Assembly (NCBI GenBank): GCA_016125475.1
Contig: WGLR01000015.1
Coordinates: 1-64,000 of the forward strand
Direction: 5' to 3'
DNA length: 64,000 bases
DNA from: Betaproteobacteria bacterium
GTDB taxonomy: Bacteria; Pseudomonadota; Gammaproteobacteria; Burkholderiales; Ga0077523
In this document: positions 1 through 11,198 of the stretch, in pieces
How positions within the stretch are numbered: position 1 is the stretch's first letter
Layout: each line of letters starts with the position of its first letter
Translations under genes and position numbers: made by a program
The notes under the pieces: generated by a model
What the model saw: the letters and a program-made list of their open reading frames with translations, nothing else
Told to the model about the DNA's origin: nothing
The model's database searches: none

Positions 1-1
1 G

Positions 2-3000
2 CTGACGGGCGGGATCGTGACGGTGAGCGACGTGTCGGACGAGGGGTTCCAGATCGCGAACGGCGGGACGTCGTACTACGTGAACGACGGATCGCTGGCC
101 GGGGACGTGTACACGAGCGCGGTGGGGAACAACGCGAACTCTGGCAAGAGCGCGGGAGCGCCGATGGCGAGTCTGCTGGCGCTGCTCAATGCGTACGACC
201 TGGACGCGGGGGACGTGATCTACGTGGACACGGGGGTGTACGACCTGGCGGCCAACATCGTGCTGCAGGCGCAGGACTCGGGCGTGCGCATCGTGGGTGC
301 GGGGATGGGCAACACCATCCTCGACCGCGGCAACACGACGTCCACGAGCAGCGTGTTCGTCCTGGCCGACGCCGACGATGTCTCGATCGAAGGCATGACG
401 CTGCGCGGCGGGTACTTCGGGATCCTCGCCGACACGGGCGCGAACGCCGATCGCATCACGGTCCTCGACAACGAGATCGTCGGCAATACGTCGATCGGCC
501 TCTACGTGCGGTCGTCGAACGACGGGTGGCGCATCGAGGGCAACCGGGTCCACGCGAACGCCTGGCACGGCATCGAGGTGCAGGAAGGCGCCGCGGTCAT
601 CCGCGGCAACGAGGTCTTCCTGAACGGGCAGACCGGCATCACCGCGTCGAAGAATGCCGTCGGCGCCCAGTACACGATCACCATCGCCGACAACGTCGTC
701 CGCGACAATGCCACGAACGGCATCGAGGCGTCCTACAACGTGCTCGTCACCGGCAACGACGCCTACAACCAGCGCGGAGGCAACGGTGGCTTCGGTATCC
801 GGCTGACCAGCGGTGCGATCGGCGAGGGCAACACCGTCCACGAGAACCGCCGCGGGCTCTACCTGGGATCGGGTGCAATCGCACGCGGCAACGAAGTGCA
901 CGCGAACGTGCAGGCCGGCATCGAACTGGACAACGCGACGGCGACCGGCAACCGCATCCACTCCAATCCGATCGGCATCGACGGCGCCTTCAGTTCGTTG
1001 ATCGATAACAACGTGATCTACGCGAACACGAACTTCGGCATCGTCGAGAACTACCCGTTCGACGACCCGGGCACCATCGTGAACAACACGATCTACCAGC
1101 CGGTCGGCGACGCCATCCGCTTCAACGGCGGCAGCGCGGTGCGGTACGTGATCGAGAACAACATCTTCTCCGTCGGCGCCGGCGCGGCCATCAACACCAC
1201 CACGGCCAACATCACCGGGTTCGTCTCGGACTTCAACGTGTTCGACCGCATGACGGCGGATGCGGTCGTCGGCGTGTGGGGCAGCGTCCAGCGTGCGACG
1301 CTGGACGCCTGGCGCGCCGCGACGGGTCTCGATGCCCGATCGGTGGCCGGCTCACCCGACTACCTCGACATCGACGGCGCGGACAACGTGCTCGGCACGC
1401 AGGCGGGCATCCTCGTCGGCTCGGGCTTCGACGACAACTTCGGGCTGCGCCGCGGGTCGATCGCGATCGACGCGGGCAACGCGTACGTCGCGCCGGCCAC
1501 CGACATCGAGGGGCGCCCCCGCCGCGACGACGCCGGCACGGTCGACTCGGGCGAGGGGTGGCCGCTCTACGTGCCCGCCGGGGCAGGCGCGAGCGATGTC
1601 GCGGCGCGCGCGGGCGAGGTGGCACTCGGGCTGCGGAGCGGCAACTCGAACTCGCTCCAGAATCTCGGGTTCGGGTTCACCCTGTACGGCCAGACCTACA
1701 CGCAGGTCAGCGTGAACACCAACGGCTACCTGCACTTCGCGGGTCCGGACGGCGCCGGCACGGACGACAACAGCACCGACAGCTTCCTGCGCAACGTGCG
1801 CATTGCCCCGATGTGGGACAACCTCAACACGGGCGTGACGGGCGGGGACGTGTTCGTGGACCGCAGCGTCGCGAACCAGATCCGGTTCCGATGGGTCGGC
1901 CAGACGCAGGGGACGACCCCGGCGTCGTCCGTGTCGTTCGCCGTCACGCTGCACGCGGACGGCACGTTCCGCTTCGACTACGGTGCCGGAAACTCGGGTC
2001 TGACGCCGACCGTGGGTGTCTCGGGCGGCAACGGGCTCGCGTTCGTGCTCGCCGCGGGCTACGACGGCGCGGCAGTGCTCGGCGGTGCCGAGGCGCTCGT
2101 CTGGACGCCGACGCCGGACGTGACCTACTACGACATCGGCGCGTACGAGTTCCAGGGCAATTCGGGTGACACGACACCGCCGGTGGTCGCGTCGGTGGCG
2201 AACCTGCCCGCGAACGGCGGGACGACCGGGGCCGCGTTCACGTCGATCCGGATCGCGTTCTCGGAGTCGATGGACGGCGTGTCCGCGCGCAGTGCCGCCA
2301 ACTACTCGCTGATCTCGGCCGGGGCGGATGGGGTCTTCTACACACCCGACGACCGCGCGATCGCGCTACGGCCGCTCTATTCGTTCCCCGAAACCGATCT
2401 CACGCTCCAGCTCGTCGACGGCGTCCTGCCCGACGGACTCTACCGCCTCACGCTGGCGGGTGCGGCGCCGCGAGGCATCTTCGACACGGCCGGCAACGCG
2501 CTCGACGGCAACGCCGACGGCACGGGTGGCGACGATTACGTGCACGATTTCCGCATCGACCGGCGCGCGAACACGGCACCGGAGGCGACGGACGCGACCG
2601 CGACGCTCGACGAGGACACGTCGGTCGAGGTGGTGCTCGCAGGCACGGATGCAGACGGCGATGCGCTCACGTTCAGCATCGCGGGCAGTCCCGCTCACGG
2701 CGTGATCGAGAGCTTCGATCCGGCCACGCACCGGCTCGTCTACCGGCCCGACGCCGACTTCAACGGTACGGACACGTTCCGGTTCCGGGTCGATGACGGC
2801 AAGCTCGGCACGGACGAGGGCGTCATCACGCTCCGGGTCAGCGCCGTGAACGACGCGCCCGTGTCGGGTGCCGTGTCGCTCACCACCGCGGAGGACACGC
2901 CGGTGACCGTCGTCCTGCCGGGGACGGATCCGGAGACGCCGCGGGCGCAACTCGCCTTCGAACTCGTGACCGCACCCGCCCACGGCAGCCTGGTCCCGGG

Positions 3001-5626
3001 AGATGCGGGAACCTGGCTCTATACGCCCGACGTCGATTTCAACGGCGAGGACGCATTCACCTATCGCGTGCGGGATCGAGGCGATCCGAACGGCAGCGTC
3101 GCGAACGCGCTCGCGTCCGGCGAGGGCTCGGTCACGATCAGTGTCCAGCCCAAGAACGACACGCCGGTCATCGACCCGATCGGCACGCGCGAGGTCGACG
3201 AAGGATCGACCCTCGCGTTCCGCGTGGCGGCGACCGACCCCGACAACGACGTGCTCACGTTCTCGCTGCTCGGGGAGACGTTCGGCGCGTCGCTGGATGC
3301 GTCGACCGGAGACTTCTCGTGGCAGTCCGTCGACGGACCCGATGCACGCAGTTTCACGGTGCAGGTGAGCGACGGCCGGCGTGCGGCCGAGCAGACGTTC
3401 GACGTCGTCGTGCGGGACGTCGCGCCGGACATCACCATCACCGGGGCCGATCAGGTGGACGTCGGCGTGAACTACACCGTCCGGTTCTCCGCGACGGACC
3501 CCGGCACCGACACGATCACGAACTGGATCGTCGACTGGGGTGACGGGCGCTCGACCACATTGCCGGGGACCGCCTCGTCCGCGACGGCCGCCTACGGGCT
3601 CGCCGCCCGCTACACCATCGCGGTGACCGCGATCGACGAGGACGGTACGCATCGCGGTGCCGTGCCGCTCGTCGTCACGGTGGGGCAGCCGAACCGGCCG
3701 CCGGTCGCCGTGAGCCAGACCGTCGTGGTCGCGGAGGACGGCTCCGTGGCGGTGACGCCCGGATTCGATCCCGACGGCGAAGCGCTCGCCTTCGAACTCG
3801 TCTCGGGGCCCCTGCACGGGACGCTGTCCGTGTTCGACCCGGCCACGCGGTCCATCACGTACACGCCCGACGCGAACTTCAACGGTTCCGACAGCGTCGC
3901 GTTCCGGCTGCGCGATGCCACGCTGTCGAGCACGCTCGCCACGCTGTCGTTCACGGTCAATGCCGTGAACGACGCACCGGAGGCACACGACGACGGCCCT
4001 TACGATGCAACGTCGGCCGTTCCACTCGTCGTGGCCGCCGCGGACGGGGTGCTCGCGAACGACGCCGATGTCGACGGTGATGCCCTGACCGCTCGGCTCG
4101 TGACCGGCCCTGCGCACGGCACGATCGACCTTGGCGCCGACGGTGGTTTCGTCTACACGCCGGAGGCCGGATATGTCGGGGCGGACCGATTCGTCTACCG
4201 TGCGACGGACGGCACGGCAGACAGCTCCGACGCGACCGTTTCGCTCGACGTGTCGGGTCCGGCAACGCTTCAGGTCACGGCCGTGGAGGCCACTGCGTCC
4301 GGTGCACACGTCCGGTTCAATCGCGTGATCGATCCGTCCGTCCTCAATCTGTACACGGCGTCGGATGGCAGCTTCGGGGCCGCCGACGTCACGCTCGCCG
4401 GCGCAGTGCACGGGCCGGTGCGCGGCTCTCTCGTGGTGGACGCCGATGCCATGGGCGTGAGTTTCGTGAAGACGGGCGGGGTGCTTCCCGCCGACGCCTA
4501 CACGCTCACGCTGCGCAGTGGGGCGGACGCGTTCCGGGACGCGTTCGGCGACCCGCTCGACGGCAATGGCGACGGGACCGCGGGAGACGCGTTCACGTCC
4601 GGCTTCGTCGTCGCGCCGACGACGGCGATCGGTGTGTCGATCGCGGACTTCATGCGCGGACCGGGGCAGGACGTGATCGTGCCGAACGGCCCGACCGGTG
4701 CGTTGGCACTGCCGCTGCGACTCACCGATGCGGCGGGCGTGAAGTCGCTCGGCGTCGACATCCTCTTCGCTACCGGGTTGCTCGACATCGGGAGCGTGAC
4801 CCTGCCGGCAGGAGTCTCCGGCACGATCACGCGCACGGACATCGCGGGCGGCATCCACCTCGACGTCGTGTTCGACGTGCCGCTCGGCGCCGGCGCAGCG
4901 AACGTGCTGGATCTCGTGGCTCACGTGCCCGAGACGGCAGTTCAAGGTGCGCAGCAGGTCATCGCGCCGCGCAATCTCGAGGTTCGCGATGCCACCGGCG
5001 GCACGATCGCCGCGATCGCGGACGACGCCGTCCACCTCGTCGGCTACTTCTTGGACGCCGACGGCAGTGCGTCGTACACGCGGGCGGACGTCAACCTCGT
5101 GCAGCGGGTGATCGTGGGGCTCGACGGCGGCTTTGCGGCGTGGCGGAACACCGATCCGGTGATCGTCGCGGACCTGAACGGCAACGGTCAGGTCACTTCC
5201 CTCGACGCGAGCCGGTTCCTGCAGTTCGTGCTCGGACAGCCGCGGACCGAAATCCCGCCGCTTCCGGTATCGCCATCCGGATCCCTGTCCATCGCTGCTC
5301 TCGCGAGCCCGGATGCGACGAGCGCCACGACCGCCACGACGGCCACGCGCACGCTCGCGCCCGCGGCGGTCGCATCCTCGCCGGCGATGGCGTCGACGGC
5401 ATCGTCGGCGCCAACGACGTTGCCGGCCGTCGTGGACTGGAGCGCCAGCCTTGCGCCGGCGTCCCTGTCGACCGCAAGCACTTCGCCCGCCGAGACCGCC
5501 ACCCATGCCGACGACTGGAAGAAGGCACCCTGGGCGAAGGACCTCGCACAGCGCCTGGCACAGATGAAGACGTCGACCGAGGGCACGGGGATCCTGCGCA
5601 GCGTGCTGCGTCCGCTGATCCGGTGA
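2..5626 (+). CDS. Giant exported multidomain beta-helix / cadherin-like / cohesin-dockerin protein (5' end outside window)
   Basis: Partial gene: the frame is already open at base 2, so the GTG at 17 is unlikely to be the real start and the signal peptide lies outside. Domains read in order (nucleotide positions): right-handed beta-helix of short N-x-I/V turns (about 200-1200); a nidogen-like sandwich (about 1650-2060); an SbsA-type Ig domain (about 2170-2560); two tandem-95/cadherin-like repeats with the D-x-D-x-D and D-F-N-G signatures (2570-3150); a putative-Ig repeat; a PKD-like domain with DWGDG (about 3430-3690); two more tandem-95 repeats; a second SbsA-type Ig domain; a cohesin-like sandwich (about 4620-5030); and a two-loop type I dockerin (DADGSASYTRAD and DLNGNGQVTSLDAS, 5038-5245). 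An Ala/Thr/Ser-rich linker and a short basic tail end it. The role is inferred as surface adhesion or matrix; no catalytic residues are recognised. Confidence 0.8.
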   Translation: MTGGIVTVSDVSDEGFQIANGGTSYYVNDGSLAGDVYTSAVGNNANSGKSAGAPMASLLALLNAYDLDAGDVIYVDTGVYDLAANIVLQAQDSGVRIVGAGMGNTILDRGNTTSTSSVFVLADADDVSIEGMTLRGGYFGILADTGANADRITVLDNEIVGNTSIGLYVRSSNDGWRIEGNRVHANAWHGIEVQEGAAVIRGNEVFLNGQTGITASKNAVGAQYTITIADNVVRDNATNGIEASYNVLVTGNDAYNQRGGNGGFGIRLTSGAIGEGNTVHENRRGLYLGSGAIARGNEVHANVQAGIELDNATATGNRIHSNPIGIDGAFSSLIDNNVIYANTNFGIVENYPFDDPGTIVNNTIYQPVGDAIRFNGGSAVRYVIENNIFSVGAGAAINTTTANITGFVSDFNVFDRMTADAVVGVWGSVQRATLDAWRAATGLDARSVAGSPDYLDIDGADNVLGTQAGILVGSGFDDNFGLRRGSIAIDAGNAYVAPATDIEGRPRRDDAGTVDSGEGWPLYVPAGAGASDVAARAGEVALGLRSGNSNSLQNLGFGFTLYGQTYTQVSVNTNGYLHFAGPDGAGTDDNSTDSFLRNVRIAPMWDNLNTGVTGGDVFVDRSVANQIRFRWVGQTQGTTPASSVSFAVTLHADGTFRFDYGAGNSGLTPTVGVSGGNGLAFVLAAGYDGAAVLGGAEALVWTPTPDVTYYDIGAYEFQGNSGDTTPPVVASVANLPANGGTTGAAFTSIRIAFSESMDGVSARSAANYSLISAGADGVFYTPDDRAIALRPLYSFPETDLTLQLVDGVLPDGLYRLTLAGAAPRGIFDTAGNALDGNADGTGGDDYVHDFRIDRRANTAPEATDATATLDEDTSVEVVLAGTDADGDALTFSIAGSPAHGVIESFDPATHRLVYRPDADFNGTDTFRFRVDDGKLGTDEGVITLRVSAVNDAPVSGAVSLTTAEDTPVTVVLPGTDPETPRAQLAFELVTAPAHGSLVPGDAGTWLYTPDVDFNGEDAFTYRVRDRGDPNGSVANALASGEGSVTISVQPKNDTPVIDPIGTREVDEGSTLAFRVAATDPDNDVLTFSLLGETFGASLDASTGDFSWQSVDGPDARSFTVQVSDGRRAAEQTFDVVVRDVAPDITITGADQVDVGVNYTVRFSATDPGTDTITNWIVDWGDGRSTTLPGTASSATAAYGLAARYTIAVTAIDEDGTHRGAVPLVVTVGQPNRPPVAVSQTVVVAEDGSVAVTPGFDPDGEALAFELVSGPLHGTLSVFDPATRSITYTPDANFNGSDSVAFRLRDATLSSTLATLSFTVNAVNDAPEAHDDGPYDATSAVPLVVAAADGVLANDADVDGDALTARLVTGPAHGTIDLGADGGFVYTPEAGYVGADRFVYRATDGTADSSDATVSLDVSGPATLQVTAVEATASGAHVRFNRVIDPSVLNLYTASDGSFGAADVTLAGAVHGPVRGSLVVDADAMGVSFVKTGGVLPADAYTLTLRSGADAFRDAFGDPLDGNGDGTAGDAFTSGFVVAPTTAIGVSIADFMRGPGQDVIVPNGPTGALALPLRLTDAAGVKSLGVDILFATGLLDIGSVTLPAGVSGTITRTDIAGGIHLDVVFDVPLGAGAANVLDLVAHVPETAVQGAQQVIAPRNLEVRDATGGTIAAIADDAVHLVGYFLDADGSASYTRADVNLVQRVIVGLDGGFAAWRNTDPVIVADLNGNGQVTSLDASRFLQFVLGQPRTEIPPLPVSPSGSLSIAALASPDATSATTATTATRTLAPAAVASSPAMASTASSAPTTLPAVVDWSASLAPASLSTASTSPAETATHADDWKKAPWAKDLAQRLAQMKTSTEGTGILRSVLRPLIR

Positions 5627-5729
5627 TCACGACAAGGCCGACTGCTCCCCGGTCGACGTCACGGGCACCCCTATACTCCGGCAGATCCGGTTCCGGAGCC
5701 GGGACCCACGTGAAACGGAGGAGCACGCC

Positions 5730-6059
5730 ATGATCGCAGTGATCTTCGAAGTGTGGCCGTCGGAGGGGCGGTTGCAGGACTACCTGGATCTCGCGGCAGG
5801 GTTGCGCAGCGAACTCGAGAAGATCGACGGCTTCCTCTCCGTCGAGCGCTTCACGAGTCTCACGAACGAGGGGAAATATCTGTCGCTGTCGTTCTGGCGG
5901 GACGAGGAGGCGGTGCGGGCGTGGCGTACGCATGCCGAGCACCGTGTGGCACAGGCGTCCGGACGCGCGGGGATCTTTCGGGACTATCGTCTGCGCGTCG
6001 CGTCGGTCATGCGTGATTACGGCATGCAGGCGCGGGACGAGGCGCCGCCGCCTGGCTGA
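5730..6059 (+). CDS. Antibiotic biosynthesis monooxygenase (ABM) fold protein
   Basis: A 109-residue protein beginning MIAVIFEVWPSEG, typical of the small dimeric ABM/EthD alpha-beta barrel family. It has the usual central Y-L-S-L-S-F-W-R-D-E-E-A-V-R-A-W segment (YLSLSFWRDEEAVRAW) and the conserved A-x-H motif after it. Family members are cofactor-free monooxygenases or heme/quinone-handling proteins, so the substrate cannot be read from sequence. An AGGAG ribosome site precedes the ATG (ACGGAGGAGCACGCC). A possible -10 TATACT lies at 5672-5677 but no convincing -35 was found. It is monocistronic between the giant exported gene and the convergent glnS. Confidence 0.75.
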   Translation: MIAVIFEVWPSEGRLQDYLDLAAGLRSELEKIDGFLSVERFTSLTNEGKYLSLSFWRDEEAVRAWRTHAEHRVAQASGRAGIFRDYRLRVASVMRDYGMQARDEAPPPG

Positions 6060-6085
6060 TCCTCTCAAGCGGGCGGAGAGCTTCT

Positions 6086-6168
6086 GGTGCGCGGTGCGCA
6101 CTCTACGTACGCGCGGCGACGCGTTGCCCTCACCCTGGCGGCAGTGCGCAGGGTGCGCACCGCGCACC
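6086..6168. repeat. 16-bp inverted repeat between convergent genes
   Basis: The 16-base arm at 6086-6101 (ending GTGCGCGGTGCGCAC) is the exact reverse complement of 6153-6168. The loop is 51 bases. It sits just after the ABM-fold gene and before the 3' end of glnS, where the two genes converge. There is no T-tract on either side, so a factor-independent terminator is possible but not proved. A second direct repeat, ACGCGTTGCC, occurs at about 6118 and 6210. Confidence 0.5.
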
Positions 6169-6300
6169 GGGCGATGTCCCATCCCTCGCGGAAGGGCCGG
6201 CGGGGAACAACGCGTTGCCTCGTCCGCGTGGGCCGTCTCCACCCTGCGGGCGTGCCCCCCACTCCAACCCTCCTCCGCAAGCGAGCGAGATGGGGCAGAC

Positions 6301-8097
<1,797 letters not shown>

Positions 8098-8202
8098 CGA
8101 AGACGTGGTGGCGCCGGGCCCGATATTCTACGGCCCCGTGCAGGCTGCCGAACGTCCGATCGGCGTCCCTTTCCGTTTCCCGTATCCGGTCACAAGAGCC
8201 CC

Positions 8203-9069
8203 GTGCCACCCGCTTCGCAGCCCTCCTTCCTCATCGGCCTGATCGGCGCGGGCATCCAGGCGTCCCGCACGCCGGCGCTGCACGAGCACGAAGGCGCGGC
8301 GCAGGGCTTCCGCTACTGTTATCGCCTGATCGACACGGAGCGCCTCGGGGTCGGCCCCGAAGCGCTGCCCGAACTCCTGCGTGCGGCCGAGCTCATGGGG
8401 TTCTCCGGCCTCAACGTCACGCACCCGTTCAAGCAGAGCGTGATCCCCCATCTCACGGAACTCTCCGACGACGCACGCGCACTCGGCGCGGTGAACACGG
8501 TGGTGCTGAAGGGGGGCCACCGCATCGGGCACAACACCGACGGCTGGGGATTCGCCGAGAGCTTCCGTCGCGGCCTGCCCGACGCCGCACTCGACCTGGT
8601 CGTCCAGCTCGGCGCCGGTGGCGCAGGCGCGGCCGTCGCGCACGCGCTGCTCGCCATCGGCGCGAAGCGTCTCGTCGTGTTCGACACGGACCACGCGCGT
8701 GCGGAGGCACTGGCCGAGAGGCTGGAGGCGCGTTTCGGGGAAGGGCGTGCGCGGGCGGGCGACGATCTCGAGAGCGCGCTGGGCGGGGCGGACGGTCTCG
8801 TCCACGCCACGCCGACGGGGATGGCCGGTCACCCGGGGCTGCCGCTGCCCGCGGCCTGCCTGCGCCCCGATCTCTGGGTCGCGGAGATCGTCTACTTCCC
8901 GCTCGAGACCGAGCTGCTGCGGGAGGCCGGACGCCTCGGCTGTCGCACGCTCGATGGCGGCGGCATGGCGGTCTTCCAGGCCGTCGGTGCGTTCCGCCTG
9001 TTCACGGGTACCGTTCCGGACGAGGCGCGCATGATCCGGGACTTCGCCGCGATGGCCCGGGGGGCCTGA
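8203..9069 (+). CDS. Shikimate/quinate dehydrogenase family protein
   Basis: 288 residues from a GTG start at 8203, just upstream of the family N-terminus; the open frame runs much further upstream but antisense to glnS. Key residues: substrate-binding SRTP (21-24), catalytic Lys77 in NVTHPFKQ, catalytic Asp113 in HNTDGWGF, and the Rossmann loop GAGGAG (137-142). The strand after it ends VVFDTD, with Asp161 at the position that in NADP-dependent AroE is usually a neutral N-R-T. By family knowledge an acidic residue there favours NAD. It therefore looks more like a quinate/shikimate dehydrogenase of the YdiB/QsuD type than the biosynthetic AroE. It sits divergent to glnS and is convergent with the TctC gene, with only 7 bases between stops. 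Confidence 0.85.
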   Translation: MPPASQPSFLIGLIGAGIQASRTPALHEHEGAAQGFRYCYRLIDTERLGVGPEALPELLRAAELMGFSGLNVTHPFKQSVIPHLTELSDDARALGAVNTVVLKGGHRIGHNTDGWGFAESFRRGLPDAALDLVVQLGAGGAGAAVAHALLAIGAKRLVVFDTDHARAEALAERLEARFGEGRARAGDDLESALGGADGLVHATPTGMAGHPGLPLPAACLRPDLWVAEIVYFPLETELLREAGRLGCRTLDGGGMAVFQAVGAFRLFTGTVPDEARMIRDFAAMARGA

Positions 9070-9076
9070 GGCCCGA

Positions 9077-10051
9077 TCAGCGGGAGGACAGGCCTGCCCG
9101 CTTCGCGATTTGTCGCCAGCGTGCGATCTCGGTGCGCACGTGTTCCGCGAAACGCTCCGGGCTACCGCCGATCGCCTCCACGCCCTCCGCGGCGAACTGC
9201 TTTCGCGTCCGGGGAAGCTGCAGGATGCGGTTCACTTCCTGATTCAGCGCGTCGGTGAACGCGTGAGGCGTGCCGTGCGGCGCGACCAGTCCGAACCAGG
9301 AACTCACGACGAAATCCCGGATGGTCTCGGTCATGGGCGGGACGTGCGGCAGGAGCGCGAAGTGCGATGCCGTCGTGACCGCGAGTGCGCGCAGCCTGCC
9401 CGCCGCGAGATGCGGGAGCACGTTCGGCACGTCGTCGAAGGCCGCCTGGATCTGGCCGCTCACGACGTCCGCGAGTGCTGTCGCACTGCCCTTGTAGGGC
9501 ACGTGCGTGAGTTCGATGCCTGCCTCCCGCTCGAGCATCTCGATGCACAGGTGCGCCGACGAGGCTGGCCCCTCTGATCCGAACGCGATGCTGCTCGGCC
9601 GCGCGCGGGCGGCCGCGATCAGGTCCGCGACGTCGCCATACGGCTGGTCCGCCCCGACGACGAGGAGGTTCGGCGTCGAGGCACAGAGCACCACGGGATC
9701 GAAGTCCTCGAGCGGGTCGAAGGGGAGCGATGCACGCAGGCCGGGGCTCGCGGCGAACGCGAATCCGGCCAGCAGCAGCGTGCGCCCGTCGGGTTCGGCA
9801 CGGGCGACCGCTTCCGTGGCGACGAGCGTTCCGCCCCCCGGGCGGTTCTCGACCGTCACCGACGTACGCCAGGACTCACCCACGCGGCGGGCCAGCAGGC
9901 GCGCAAGCCGGTCGTTGAATCCCCCGGGGGGATACGGCACCACGATGCGGACCGGATGGGAAGGGTGCTCCAGTGCGGTGGCACCCAGCGAGGAAGAGGC
10001 GGCCAGTGCTGCGAGACCCGCGAGCGCGCGGCGGCGCGCGGGGTCAGACAT
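9077..10051 (-). CDS. Bug/TctC-type tripartite tricarboxylate receptor
   Basis: 324 residues with an N-terminal export signal (arginine-rich start, hydrophobic A-G-L-A-A-L-A-A segment, cleavage near G-A-T-A-L-E). The hallmarks of periplasmic Bug receptors are present: IVVPYPPGG near the mature N-terminus, VENRPGGGT, and ELTHVPYKGSATALADVVSGQIQ. Bug proteins bind carboxylates or aromatics and feed a TctAB permease, but no tctA or tctB is nearby. The start codon overlaps the upstream enolase-superfamily gene by 8 bases, placing it last in the minus-strand catabolic operon. The ligand is unknown; the context suggests a sugar-acid or hydroxy-acid. Confidence 0.9.
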   Translation of the reverse strand: MSDPARRRALAGLAALAASSSLGATALEHPSHPVRIVVPYPPGGFNDRLARLLARRVGESWRTSVTVENRPGGGTLVATEAVARAEPDGRTLLLAGFAFAASPGLRASLPFDPLEDFDPVVLCASTPNLLVVGADQPYGDVADLIAAARARPSSIAFGSEGPASSAHLCIEMLEREAGIELTHVPYKGSATALADVVSGQIQAAFDDVPNVLPHLAAGRLRALAVTTASHFALLPHVPPMTETIRDFVVSSWFGLVAPHGTPHAFTDALNQEVNRILQLPRTRKQFAAEGVEAIGGSPERFAEHVRTEIARWRQIAKRAGLSSR

Positions 10052-11198
10052 AGGCAGGTCCGTCGATGAGCGGATGCGCGGCGAGGAAGGCCTCGTCGAC
10101 GTCCACGCCGATGCCGGGGCCGGGCAGCGGATGCACGCACCCGTCCGCGCCGATCGCGTACGGCGTGCTCACGAGTTCGTCCCGGAACAGGTTGTTCTTC
10201 GAGACGTCGGCCTCGAAGTAGCCGCCGTTGTCGATCGCGCAGAGCAGGTGGATCGACGCGGCCATGTTGAGACCGGTCATCGAGGAGTGCGGGTGGATCG
10301 GCAGCTTCCGGACGGACGCGAGGTGCGCGATCCGCAGGACCTCGGTGATCCCGCCGCTCTTCGAGAGGTCCGGCTGCAGGATCGTGATCGCGCCGGAGTC
10401 GACGACGTGCTGGAACTCGAAGCGCGTGTAGTGGTTCTCGCCGGCAGCGAGCGGCGTGCGGCCGAATCCCGCCGCGAGGCGGTAGCTGTGATAGTCGTGC
10501 GCAGGAAAGGGTTCCTCGAGCCACCCGACGCCGAGCGCGTCCAGGCCGGGCATTGCCGCGCGGGCGGCCGCGACGTCGTAGCCGGTGTTCGCGTCCGTGA
10601 GGATCACGAGGTCGTCACCGAACGCGTGCCGCACGGCCTCGATGCGCGCGAGGTCGTCCTTCACCGTGTCGCCGATCCGGAGCTTCACGGCGCGGTACCC
10701 CTGCTCGACGTGCACGCGGGCCTCCTCCACGAGTTCCTCCGGTGGCTGATAGCCCAGGGACACGCCGCCGGCGTAGGCCGGGATCGCGCGGTCGGCGCCG
10801 CCGAGCAGCCGGTAGAGGGGCAGGCCCGCCGCCTTCGCGCGCACGTCCCAGAGCGCCATGTCGATGCCGGACAGGCCGATGCTCGAGCCGGCACCCATGC
10901 CGTGACTCGCGAGCTGCTTGTCGTAGACGCGCTTCCAGATGCCGACCGTGTCGTGGGCGTCGCAGCCGATCACGAGCTGGCGCAGCGTGCTCGAGACGAG
11001 TTTCGCGACCGCGCCGGGCGCACGGCCGTGGTGCGCCTCGCCGTAGCCGCAGAGACCGGACTCGGTGACCACCTTCACGATCACGGCGTCGCGCTTCACG
11101 GCGCGCCCGACCCCGAGGGTCACGCTGTCCTCGGGGCGGACCGGGAACGAGGTCGGGATCGCGACGACGTCCCGTATGCGGAGACTGGAGTCGGTCAC
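10044..11198 (-). CDS. Enolase-superfamily enzyme (mandelate racemase/muconate lactonizing type)
   Basis: 384 residues from a GTG at 11198 that overlaps the stop of the upstream gene as GTGA. Metal ligands are visible as Asp202 (TDANTGYD), Glu228 (LEEPFP) and Glu254 (AAGENHY). Catalytic candidates are Lys172 in VKLRIG (a K-x-R form of the K-x-K motif) and His302 with Asp277, in HPHSSMTGLN and QPDLSKSGG, as in the mandelate racemase subgroup. Such enzymes racemise or dehydrate 2-hydroxy acids. It is the fourth gene of a five-gene operon; the specific substrate is not determinable here. Confidence 0.9.
   Translation of the reverse strand: MTDSSLRIRDVVAIPTSFPVRPEDSVTLGVGRAVKRDAVIVKVVTESGLCGYGEAHHGRAPGAVAKLVSSTLRQLVIGCDAHDTVGIWKRVYDKQLASHGMGAGSSIGLSGIDMALWDVRAKAAGLPLYRLLGGADRAIPAYAGGVSLGYQPPEELVEEARVHVEQGYRAVKLRIGDTVKDDLARIEAVRHAFGDDLVILTDANTGYDVAAARAAMPGLDALGVGWLEEPFPAHDYHSYRLAAGFGRTPLAAGENHYTRFEFQHVVDSGAITILQPDLSKSGGITEVLRIAHLASVRKLPIHPHSSMTGLNMAASIHLLCAIDNGGYFEADVSKNNLFRDELVSTPYAIGADGCVHPLPGPGIGVDVDEAFLAAHPLIDGPAYV

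Noticed and set aside
2366-5506. 1046-codon minus-strand open frame opposite the giant exported gene
   Set aside because: It is Arg-rich, without domains, and is the antisense shadow of a clear multidomain protein in high-GC DNA.
5672-5677. TATACT as a promoter for the ABM-fold gene
   Set aside because: A good -10 alone; no -35 at acceptable spacing, so not listed as a feature.
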